DNA of 5,131 nt. Origin: an uncultured Chlamydiae bacterium (GTDB lineage Bacteria; Chlamydiota; Chlamydiia; Chlamydiales; SM23-39). Shown one piece after another: positions 1 to 5,063 of this stretch. The position numbers and the translations under genes are program-made. The notes under the pieces are model-generated. The model saw only the letters and a list, made by a program, of their open reading frames with translations, ran no database searches and had not been told where the DNA came from. The DNA lies in NCBI GenBank assembly GCA_903889795.1, contig CAISYW010000163.1, positions 1 to 5,131 of the forward strand, in the 5' to 3' direction. The first letter of the stretch is position 1, and each line of letters begins with the position of its first letter.

Positions 1-1
1 G

Positions 2-1162
2 CTATCGATAGGATCTGCCGTTACATCAGTCAATGCCGTCTCATTTTTATTCCAGGAGCTGCGTTTTCCCGACAATGCGCTGCAATTATTTACCGAAACG
101 ATGCCTGTAACCACGAACTTTCAGGTTCTTCTCAGCGTCGCAGGAGTTTTAACCTTCATAATTTTAGTTCTTTTCGCCAATTTTCATTTGTTAAAAATGA
201 ATTGGAAAAAATTACTATTGAAGCTCATCGCCTCGCTGGCAATTGCCACAGTAATGGTTTTGGCTATCGCTCCCTTTGTTCATCTCAAAGACAGCTTTCG
301 CGATCTCTACCTCAATCGAACGATTAAGGATGCGATCAAAAACCCAGTAAACGCCACGATCTATACAATCAAAGATATCATCCCCGATTCATTGCGACAA
401 AAGGATCAAGATGTCTTAGATCAAATTCTTCGCACAGGTGTGATTAGAGTGGGCTACGTTATGAAAAATATGCCTTATGTATATTTTAACGCTTCCAATG
501 AACTTGTCGGTTTTGATATTGCCATGGCATATCAGCTGGCGCAAGATTTGCATTGCCGGCTGGAGTTTATCCCGCTCGATCTCGATCATCTCGCGGACCA
601 ACTCAATGATGGTTTGTACGATATTGCCATGGGAGGTCTACTCATGACAGAGAAGCGTATTTCCCAAATGAACTTTTCCGATGCATATGCCGATCAAAAT
701 TTCGTCCTCATTTTCCCGACAAAAAATCGCTCGCAATTTAAAAGTCCGGATGAGATTAACCAACGGGGGATAATGATTGGAGCGATTGGATCATATCAAC
801 ACATTATTTCAACCAACTTTCCCAATGCCACTCTCTATCCCGGGTTAGATGAAAATGGAGTTGAAATGGAGAAAGTAAATGCATGGGTTTGGTCTCGCAT
901 TTCAGCATCTATCTGGTGCTTCAATCATCCCGATTATTCTGTTGATGATTTTGGCGGGCAATTGGGGAAATGCTATCTAAGCTATCCAATGAAAATAGAT
1001 GCCATAAATTTTTTGCGTTTTATCAACAACTGGATGCAGATCAAGATTCTGGATGGATTTTATCAAGAACAGAGTAATTTTTGGATTTTGGGAAAATCGA
1101 TTCCCAAGTCAGAAGAGCCTCGCTGGTCGATCATTCACAATATTCTTCATTGGACAGAATAA
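2..1162 (+). CDS. SDF/DAACS-type symporter fused to a C-terminal solute-binding domain (3' part, 5' end outside window)
   Basis: The frame is open to the left edge, so the ATG at 101 is probably internal. The 33 codons before it (with SFLFQELRFPDNALQLF) and those just after match the end of the sodium/proton:dicarboxylate or amino-acid symporter fold. Counting from the ATG, hydrophobic stretches lie at about 7-31 and 37-60. From about 100 to the end is a bacterial type 3 solute-binding domain: VIRVGYV, the LVGFD motif, DIAMGGLLMTEKR and NFSDAY. It ends with FWILGK and a PRWSIIHNILHW tail that I recall as typical of such symporter-binding protein fusions. The binding domain should face the periplasm and hand an amino or organic acid to the symporter. 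Substrate is not readable. In the second lobe, the acidic residue I expect before the PDYSV segment seems absent (AWVWSRISASIW), which may alter ligand choice. The following gene has its own promoter. Confidence 0.85.
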   Translation, partial: LSIGSAVTSVNAVSFLFQELRFPDNALQLFTETMPVTTNFQVLLSVAGVLTFIILVLFANFHLLKMNWKKLLLKLIASLAIATVMVLAIAPFVHLKDSFRDLYLNRTIKDAIKNPVNATIYTIKDIIPDSLRQKDQDVLDQILRTGVIRVGYVMKNMPYVYFNASNELVGFDIAMAYQLAQDLHCRLEFIPLDLDHLADQLNDGLYDIAMGGLLMTEKRISQMNFSDAYADQNFVLIFPTKNRSQFKSPDEINQRGIMIGAIGSYQHIISTNFPNATLYPGLDENGVEMEKVNAWVWSRISASIWCFNHPDYSVDDFGGQLGKCYLSYPMKIDAINFLRFINNWMQIKILDGFYQEQSNFWILGKSIPKSEEPRWSIIHNILHWTE

Positions 1163-1197
1163 ATTTTAAAAGTAGAGCCAAGAAACAAAATTTTTTA

Positions 1198-1225
1198 TTG
1201 ACTCTTGATTGAGGCTATGTAGAAT
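1198..1225 (+). promoter_or_regulatory. Sigma70-type promoter for the 1258 gene
   Basis: A -35 box TTGACT (1198-1203, 5 of 6) and a -10 box TAGAAT (1220-1225, 5 of 6) are separated by 16 bases. Transcription would start near 1232, leaving a leader of about 26 bases that contains AAAGG (1245-1249), 8 bases before the ATG at 1258. The gene is therefore probably transcribed separately from the symporter. I saw no clear terminator between 1163 and 1197. Confidence 0.6.
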
Positions 1226-1257
1226 CTTTGTAAAAAAATTAAAAAAAGGTTTTTTCA

Positions 1258-2244
1258 ATGGCCACTTCTGTAAAATCTCATCATTCTGCCGCGTTTAGGC
1301 GTCATGAGCTATCAAATTTGATTCAAGAAACTTTTGCTAATTGTCCTCATGAACGCAGGGATCACATTTTGTGGGTGATTCAAAATGAAACAAAGAGAGA
1401 TCTTTATCAAAGGTTTCATAGCAAAGATCGCTGCCAAATTATTCAAGAATTATTACATATCGGTCCCTTGCCTGATGAATGCATAGGAAAAGCATTGGTT
1501 TCGGCTTTAGAATCACGAGTTCTATCAAATCACGAGAGATTGAAGATCGCGAACCTGCTCCTATTGGAACATGGAGCGATACCACCTGTTTTCTTGGGGC
1601 ACGCGTTAAATAGCGCAGCTCACTTCCTTGCATGCGGATTGGTCAAAGCAGATGCGCTCATGATAAAAATTTTAAGTCACGGCTCGATCAAGCCTGACGA
1701 TCTGGGCCATGCTCTGGTCTTAATCTTAGAAGAAAGGGCGTCATCTGCGCCGCAAGATGTGCGGCTGAGGGTTGTCCGAGAACTATTAGAACATGGCACG
1801 ATTTCATCAATTTATTTGGGACAGGCACTAAATCTTGCTGTCGAACAGCTTGATACCGCATTAGTCACTCGAATTATTGAAAAAGGACCTATTCCTGAGT
1901 CCGACCATCGATATGGAGCTTCGGGAGCGCGCCGGTCTTGCGCGGAAGGACCTACACATAAACCGGATAGCTGGCAAGAAGCAGTCCAAAATGCTTTTGC
2001 GAGCAGGTCCATGAGCATCCTTCACCCCTTATTAGCTATCGTTAACATATCGACTCAAGCACGATGTCAGGCTCTGATCGATGCTTTTCGCCAATCTCAA
2101 AATCATCAGGGCAGCTCGCGACTTGATTTGTTGCTCGACTTCGTTCCGAATCGGAGAAAAATTCAGCATGCTTTATTGATAAGGGCTCAAAAAGAGGGCT
2201 TGCAAGAGCTTGTTAATGAGCTAACGATCTACGAAGCTCGGTAG
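1258..2244 (+). CDS. Helical-repeat protein of unknown function (ankyrin-like units)
   Basis: This 328-residue protein is not recognised as a named family. It has no signal peptide or membrane segment. Its clearest feature is a repeated unit of roughly 36-38 residues with the pattern [IL]L-x-HG-x-I-x4-LG-[HQK]AL: ELLHIGPLPDECIGKAL (64-80), LLEHGAIPPVFLGHAL (102-117), ILSHGSIKPDDLGHAL (138-153), LLEHGTISSIYLGQAL (176-191), and a decayed fifth unit, IIEKGPIPES (206-215). Stretches such as LGQALNLAVEQLDTALV resemble the helix pair of ankyrin repeats, so a degenerate ankyrin-type solenoid for protein binding is the best guess. Residues 218-236 are basic and glycine-rich, from locally GC-rich DNA, and break the pattern. 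Residues 237-328 look helical. The ATG has AAAGG 8 bases upstream and a strong promoter. A host-directed role is possible but only inferred. Confidence 0.8.
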   Translation: MATSVKSHHSAAFRRHELSNLIQETFANCPHERRDHILWVIQNETKRDLYQRFHSKDRCQIIQELLHIGPLPDECIGKALVSALESRVLSNHERLKIANLLLLEHGAIPPVFLGHALNSAAHFLACGLVKADALMIKILSHGSIKPDDLGHALVLILEERASSAPQDVRLRVVRELLEHGTISSIYLGQALNLAVEQLDTALVTRIIEKGPIPESDHRYGASGARRSCAEGPTHKPDSWQEAVQNAFASRSMSILHPLLAIVNISTQARCQALIDAFRQSQNHQGSSRLDLLLDFVPNRRKIQHALLIRAQKEGLQELVNELTIYEAR

Positions 2245-2277
2245 CGGTCATTTTTTTATGAGATATACCGCTGTCGG

Positions 2278-2339
2278 CCTGAACAATCGGTGCGAGAAGC
2301 TCATTAGGTTTGCCTTATTATCATTTAATTATATTGTTT
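2278..2339 (-). pseudogene. Relic of an F-box gene start
   Basis: On the minus strand 2308-2285 reads PNELLAPI, the core of the F-box-like motif seen in the intact neighbour (PNELLASI) and in the 4591 copy (PDELLAPI). The matching start codon at 2316-2314 has become AAG. The Shine-Dalgarno region has changed, and about 24 bases that encode the N-terminus in the intact gene are missing. The untranslated part still matches: 2317-2339 and 3508-3530 agree except for a six-base block, including an identical TTATATTGTTT on the plus strand. The stop codon of the intact F-box/LRR gene lies inside this relic's former 5' region, as expected of a tandem gene array with a decayed member. Confidence 0.6.
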
Positions 2340-3507
2340 ATTGTGGGCTTATTAGAAAATGAATAGCATAAGCAAAAAAATAAACTACAGAAACCATTGC
2401 AAGCGATATAATGCCGGGAATGATCACTGGGTGAGGGTCGATATAAATATGGCATCCTGGGTTTTGTGTAAGATAATTTGCAATGAGAGCTAGATGAGCA
2501 GTGAAGAGGTTGTTTCTTCTGAGATCAAGCTCTTGCAAATTCGCAAGAATCCCGATCTCCCGAGGCAAGGTCCTGAGTTCGTTAAATGTGAGCCAAAGCT
2601 CTTGCAAATTCACAAGATTCCCGATTTCTCGGGGCAAGGTCCTGAGTTCGTTGCATTGGAGCCAAAGCTCTTGCAAATTCACGAGATGGCCGATTTCCTC
2701 TGGCAGAGTTCTGAGTTTGTTGAATGCGAGCATAAGCACTTGCAAGTTCACGAGATGGCCGATTTCAGGGGGTAGCGAAGTGATCTGGTTTTTAGAGAGG
2801 GTGAGCCCTGTCAAATTCACAAGATTGCCGATTTCAGGGGGCAGTGAAGTGATCTGGTTTCTGTCGAGGCAGAGTAATTGCAAATTCACAAGATTGCCGA
2901 TTTCCGGTGGCAAAGTATTGAGTTTGTTTAATGCGAGATCCAGCGTTTGTAAATTTACAAACAATCCAATTTCGGGAGGAAGAGCAGAGAGATCCGTATT
3001 GATTATCTGTAGTTCCGTAACTTGACTCAGAACTGCCAGGATAGCTTCTCGATTAGTCTGTATGCCATTTCTTATTGCGGTTGCTATTTGACCGTTTGTT
3101 GCATTTGCTGGATAGGGTGTCAGTATCGCTAGTTGTTGGAAAATTTCTGGGGGCAAATGATTCCATAATGTCACTAAATTTTTATCATCAGCCTCGGTTA
3201 TCAATTCAGCTAAATCGCATGCTTCGATCAGACCCGTTTTTGAAAATCCATCCGGTTTAACTCCTGAAAATTTTCTATAATAATCCCGGACGTTCGCAAC
3301 CGTTTGACGCAAAATTTCGCCATATGTTGGCATAAATCTTCGGATCTTCGGGTTTTGGCTGTAATCATCTCTCAGACGGCTAAAAATGAACATCTGAACA
3401 TCATGCAAACGTCTGGATACTCGGGCGCAGGTGCATTGTCCTGTCATTCTAAGAATCGATGCGAGGAGCTCATTTGGAAGATCTTCTATGTTTGTTACTG
3501 ATGCCAT
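2338..3507 (-). CDS. F-box-like, leucine-rich-repeat protein with C-terminal membrane anchor
   Basis: The 389-residue protein opens with an F-box-like motif (NIEDLPNELLASILR through CARVSRRLHDV, about 6-40). A helical linker follows (about 41-160), then seven 23-residue LRRs whose LPPEIG-type turns sit at exact 23-residue intervals (178, 201, 224, 247, 270, 293, 316). After the C-terminal QNPGCHIYIDP segment comes one hydrophobic helix (about 362-386). F-box proteins recruit Skp1 in eukaryotic SCF ubiquitin ligases and the LRRs choose the target. In amoeba-associated chlamydiae such proteins are regarded as candidate effectors that mimic the host system. The tail helix suggests tail-anchored placement in a host, inclusion or bacterial membrane. 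The start ATG has AGGA 4 bases upstream, and the truncated relative at 4591 aligns at the same start. Secretion and ligase activity are inferred. Confidence 0.9.
   Translation of the reverse strand: MASVTNIEDLPNELLASILRMTGQCTCARVSRRLHDVQMFIFSRLRDDYSQNPKIRRFMPTYGEILRQTVANVRDYYRKFSGVKPDGFSKTGLIEACDLAELITEADDKNLVTLWNHLPPEIFQQLAILTPYPANATNGQIATAIRNGIQTNREAILAVLSQVTELQIINTDLSALPPEIGLFVNLQTLDLALNKLNTLPPEIGNLVNLQLLCLDRNQITSLPPEIGNLVNLTGLTLSKNQITSLPPEIGHLVNLQVLMLAFNKLRTLPEEIGHLVNLQELWLQCNELRTLPREIGNLVNLQELWLTFNELRTLPREIGILANLQELDLRRNNLFTAHLALIANYLTQNPGCHIYIDPHPVIIPGIISLAMVSVVYFFAYAIHFLISPQ
2508..2985 (-). repeat. Tandem 69-bp LRR-coding repeats (seven units)
   Basis: Seven units of exactly 69 bases encode the LRRs of the F-box/LRR gene. 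Neighbouring units are very similar at DNA level. The two units around 2565-2700 share, on the plus strand, CAAGGTCCTGAGTTCGTT and GAGCCAAAGCTCTTGCAAAT separated by only six differing bases. This suggests recent unit duplication by slippage or recombination. The strongly biased repeats also create long non-genic open frames on the plus strand (2494-3025). Confidence 0.85.
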
Positions 3508-3605
3508 ATTATCCTGTGATTATATTGTTTTTTATATATTTGTTAATAATATAATACCACAAACATGTTATTTTAGTATATTAGGAGTTATTTTAAAGTA
3601 ATAAT
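3508..3605 (-). promoter_or_regulatory. 5' region of the F-box/LRR gene, shared with the 4591 copy
   Basis: AT-rich leader and promoter region. It contains AGGA 4 bases before the start and an extended -10-like TGGTATTAT (3559-3551 on the minus strand) without a good -35. Without gaps, 3508-3580 matches 4592-4664 at 56 of 73 positions by hand count. The block CACAAAC lies exactly 51 bases upstream of both start codons, and TTATTTTA 61 bases upstream of both. Similarity fades beyond about 3600. Confidence 0.6.
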
Positions 3606-3797
3606 TATTATGAATGAAAAGGAAAATTTTTAATCCGAATGTAATGGTATGATCAGAGATGAACCTTAATCTTTCTAAATCAGACGGGTAGTTGTGCCTT
3701 GCTGCAAGTTGGCTTCGATCTCCGCAATACATTGGAACGCAAAATCTCGCCCTCAAAAATCAAAGCTTCAGGTCGACAGCAGTATAAATGGTAGATT
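3606..3797. other. Intergenic stretch without a supportable gene
   Basis: I see no convincing gene here on either strand. A 62-codon minus-strand frame (3568-3756) has no good ribosome site and no recognisable motif. A short minus-strand block near 3745-3758 resembles the GEILR-coding part of the F-box/LRR gene but is too short to call. No terminator was recognised. Confidence 0.5.
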
Positions 3798-4139
3798 TTA
3801 TTGTTCGAAAATCGAATAAACATACGCAGAAAAAATAATTAAAGCAGCAATTGCAAGCGCACAAATGGAACCATTTCGATGGATCGATGATGAGCTGGAA
3901 GACAAAGGATCTAGCCGGATATTGCATGCTGGGTGTTGTCTACGATAATTTGCATCGAGTTTTTTCATACGTAGCGCCATCTTATGAATTTGACACGGAT
4001 TAAGCTCAGATTCAACCAACTCACGACAAGTCAATGAACTGCTAGGATCGATATCATAGAGATAAAGTGTTTTCAAATTTTCAAGATGGCCGATTTCTGG
4101 GGCAGTTTAGGGGAGATCAAACGGATACCAAGATTTGGA
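3798..4139 (-). pseudogene. Relic of an LRR protein: last LRR plus C-terminal membrane tail
   Basis: Read on the minus strand, 4100-4053 gives PEIGHLENLKTLYLYD, a clear LRR end and start. The frame then runs to a stop at 3798. The C-terminus has QHPACNIRLDP followed by a hydrophobic helix (ICALAIAALIIFSAYVYSIF), matching the layout of the intact gene's end (QNPGCHIYIDP, helix, stop after CAA). Just upstream, one base appears to be missing from the CTGCCCCCA expected for LPP: bases 4106-4098 read ACTGCCCCA and a stop (TAA, 4109-4107) falls in frame. In the shifted frame, LRR-like IPNLGIRLISPKLP precedes it. No F-box or start codon is attached; a TTG at 4076 is the only in-frame start-like codon. 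This is a broken paralogue of the 2338-3507 gene, although its last 92 codons remain open. Confidence 0.75.
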
Positions 4140-4149
4140 ATTTTTACCG

Positions 4150-4178
4150 TTGAACATTTGTATCGTTAAGATTAGATT
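4150..4178 (+). promoter_or_regulatory. Possible promoter for the 4208 reading frame
   Basis: TTGAAC (4150-4155, 4 of 6) and TAGATT (4173-4178, 4 of 6) are 17 bases apart. A start near 4185 would leave a leader of about 23 bases containing GGAG (4198-4201). Both boxes are only moderate, in AT-rich DNA, so this is suggestive. Confidence 0.35.
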
Positions 4179-4207
4179 AAAAATCTGAGAATTAATCGGA
4201 GTCTGTT

Positions 4208-4459
4208 ATGTCAGCGGATGTGAGTTTCAGTCAATGTTGTCCTCTCGTTTGTCCTGTTCCGATACGAATCATGTTTCACGACGATGTTGCGCAAATACTG
4301 TCGGAGGAAAAGCTGAGGCCGGCACAGGTTAAAGAAGCCTTTGATAGCTATTTGGCAATAGTCAAGCAGTGCAATCAACCATGCAGCAGTCCTGTCAATG
4401 ATAAAGTTCCGGAATATTCATTGTGGGGTTCGAGGCGGATTGTTCAATGGAATATCTAA
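4208..4459 (+). CDS. Small hypothetical protein, 83 aa
   Basis: Not recognised. It is supported by GGAG 6 bases before the ATG and a moderate promoter upstream. The protein has a cysteine-containing N-terminus (QCCPLVCPVP) and then a helix-like, charged stretch (about 21-52, with DDVAQILSEEKLRPAQVKEA). It has no membrane segment or signal peptide. It lies between two minus-strand relics of F-box/LRR genes, and its last 14 codons overlap the non-homologous end of the truncated F-box frame. It may be a real small gene, the 5' remnant of a larger one, or a chance frame in rearranged DNA. The protein-like middle section slightly favours a coding origin. Confidence 0.4.
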   Translation: MSADVSFSQCCPLVCPVPIRIMFHDDVAQILSEEKLRPAQVKEAFDSYLAIVKQCNQPCSSPVNDKVPEYSLWGSRRIVQWNI

Positions 4460-4591
4460 TCCGTTAATCAAACAATGACGTGATACGCGGGCGCAGGTGC
4501 TTTGTCCTGTCAATCTCAGAATAGGCGCGAGGAGCTCATCTGGAAGTGCTTCTATGTTTGTTGTTTCCTTGGTAGTTACTGAACTTTTCAT
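4418..4591 (-). pseudogene. Truncated F-box gene start
   Basis: The frame starts at ATG 4591-4589 with AGG 5 bases upstream and encodes 57 residues. Residues 12-38 match the F-box region of the intact neighbour at 22 of 27 positions (NIEALPDELLAPILRLTGQ, then STCARVSR). After SRH the similarity ends and the frame runs out in unrelated sequence (PLNNPPRTPQ). No linker or LRR follows. Its 5' region is intact and homologous to that of the 3507 gene, so it may still be transcribed and make a bare F-box peptide. Together with 3798-4139 it may represent the two ends of one former gene whose middle was lost or replaced. Confidence 0.8.
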
Positions 4592-4700
4592 ATTAACCTG
4601 CAATGATATAGTTTGTTGTGTAATTGCTAATATTGTAAAAGCACAAACAAATTATTTTATTATATGAAAGTCTTTATTTTAAACGTAACAATTTTAATAA
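4592..4700 (-). promoter_or_regulatory. 5' region of the truncated F-box copy
   Basis: This is the paralogous counterpart of 3508-3605. It has the same position of the AGG site, the CACAAAC block (plus-strand 4642-4648) 51 bases from the start codon, and TTATTTTA 61 bases away. A later matching block, TATTTTAAA, is displaced by two bases. Conservation ahead of a broken gene shows that the duplicated unit included the regulatory region. Confidence 0.55.
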
Positions 4701-4709
4701 AGAATGTTG

Positions 4710-4736
4710 TTGAATATTTATAATTTTTAGTATACT
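4710..4736 (+). promoter_or_regulatory. Possible promoter for the 4777 reading frame
   Basis: The -10 box TATACT (4731-4736, 5 of 6) is convincing. The -35 is ambiguous: TTGAAT at 4710-4715 with a short 15-base spacer, or TTGTTG at 4707-4712 with 18 bases. Transcription would start near 4743, downstream of the TTG/ATG at 4738-4743, which favours the ATG at 4777. Confidence 0.4.
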
Positions 4737-4776
4737 ATTGATGGAGAGTTTCAAACTTGTTAAGGGGTTTTATTAT

Positions 4777-5025
4777 ATGAATGCGGTATTTTTTTTGAGT
4801 TCCATGTCAAGATATGTAATAAATTTTTCGAGAAGTGCATATAATTTATTAGGAATTAAAGAAGTTTCATCAACAATAGAAAGCGAGGGACGAAGTTGTT
4901 TAATACCGACCAATTTAAAATTTCCGGTTTTGACGGTTTTGCATAAAGATCCTCTTGTTCATCGTTTTACGGCTCCTTCATCTGTTCCAAGAACCTATCT
5001 CAATAAATTTTTTGAATTGATGTGA
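4777..5025 (+). CDS. Small hypothetical protein, 82 aa
   Basis: Not recognised. The start at 4777 is chosen because AAGGGG (4762-4767) lies 9 bases upstream and a TATACT -10 box lies at 4731-4736. In-frame starts at 4738 and 4741 would be at or before the predicted transcript start. The product begins with a mildly hydrophobic stretch (MNAVFFLSSMSRYVINF) that is too interrupted for a confident signal peptide. A mixed region with several prolines follows (IPTNLKFPVLTVLH, FTAPSSVPRTYL). It ends at TGA 5023-5025, inside the promoter region of the next-door transposase. The insertion sequence may therefore have cut a longer gene, and the last few codons may belong to the element. Confidence 0.45.
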   Translation: MNAVFFLSSMSRYVINFSRSAYNLLGIKEVSSTIESEGRSCLIPTNLKFPVLTVLHKDPLVHRFTAPSSVPRTYLNKFFELM

Positions 5026-5040
5026 CGATTCTGATATGAT
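5012..5040 (+). promoter_or_regulatory. Extended -10 promoter of the transposase gene
   Basis: TTGAAT (5012-5017, 4 of 6), a 17-base spacer and TATGAT (5035-5040, 5 of 6) form a good promoter. TG at 5032-5033 adds the extended -10 motif (TGATATGAT). Transcription should start near 5047, about 17 bases before the GTG start codon. The start point falls within the hairpin at 5039-5062. Confidence 0.6.
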
Positions 5041-5062
5041 GTTTCTCCTTTCGGAGGAACAT
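5039..5062 (+). promoter_or_regulatory. Hairpin burying the transposase ribosome binding site
   Basis: ATGTTTCTCC (5039-5048) pairs with GGAGGAACAT (5053-5062) across a TTTC loop, giving ten pairs of which one is G-U. The 3' arm contains the GGAGG site (5053-5057) that serves the GTG at 5064, and the stem ends one base before that codon. A transcript entering from upstream would contain both arms. One starting near 5047 would lack nearly all of the 5' arm. Confidence 0.65.
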
Positions 5063-5063
5063 T

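Noticed and set aside
416..601. Minus-strand frame inside the symporter gene
   Set aside because: It is antisense to a clearly conserved solute-binding domain and has no features of its own.
1439..2018. Minus-strand frames inside the repeat-protein gene
   Set aside because: They overlap a well-supported gene with promoter, ribosome site and protein repeats, and show no recognisable domain.
2243..2272. Inverted repeat AGCGGT...ACCGCT after the repeat-protein gene as a terminator
   Set aside because: The stem is only six pairs with an 18-base loop, and no T-run follows the 3' arm on either strand.
2508..2985. CRISPR-like array because of the regular repeat spacing
   Set aside because: Units are exactly 69 bases, similar throughout, and translate in frame as leucine-rich repeats; there are no constant repeats separated by unique spacers.
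2494..3025. Long plus-strand frames rich in repeated SCKFTR-like units
   Set aside because: They are the reverse complement of the 69-base LRR-coding repeats. The periodicity and motif come from the minus-strand gene, which has an F-box start, a ribosome site and a regular LRR pattern.
3075..3501. Plus-strand frames opposite the F-box and linker part of the LRR gene
   Set aside because: They are shadows of the minus-strand gene, whose F-box region is conserved in a second copy.
3568..3756. 62-codon minus-strand frame, and a GEILR-like block at about 3745-3758
   Set aside because: The frame has no ribosome site or recognisable motif. The block matches the F-box/LRR gene (GGCGAAATTTTGCG) for only about 14 bases, which is too short to claim another relic.
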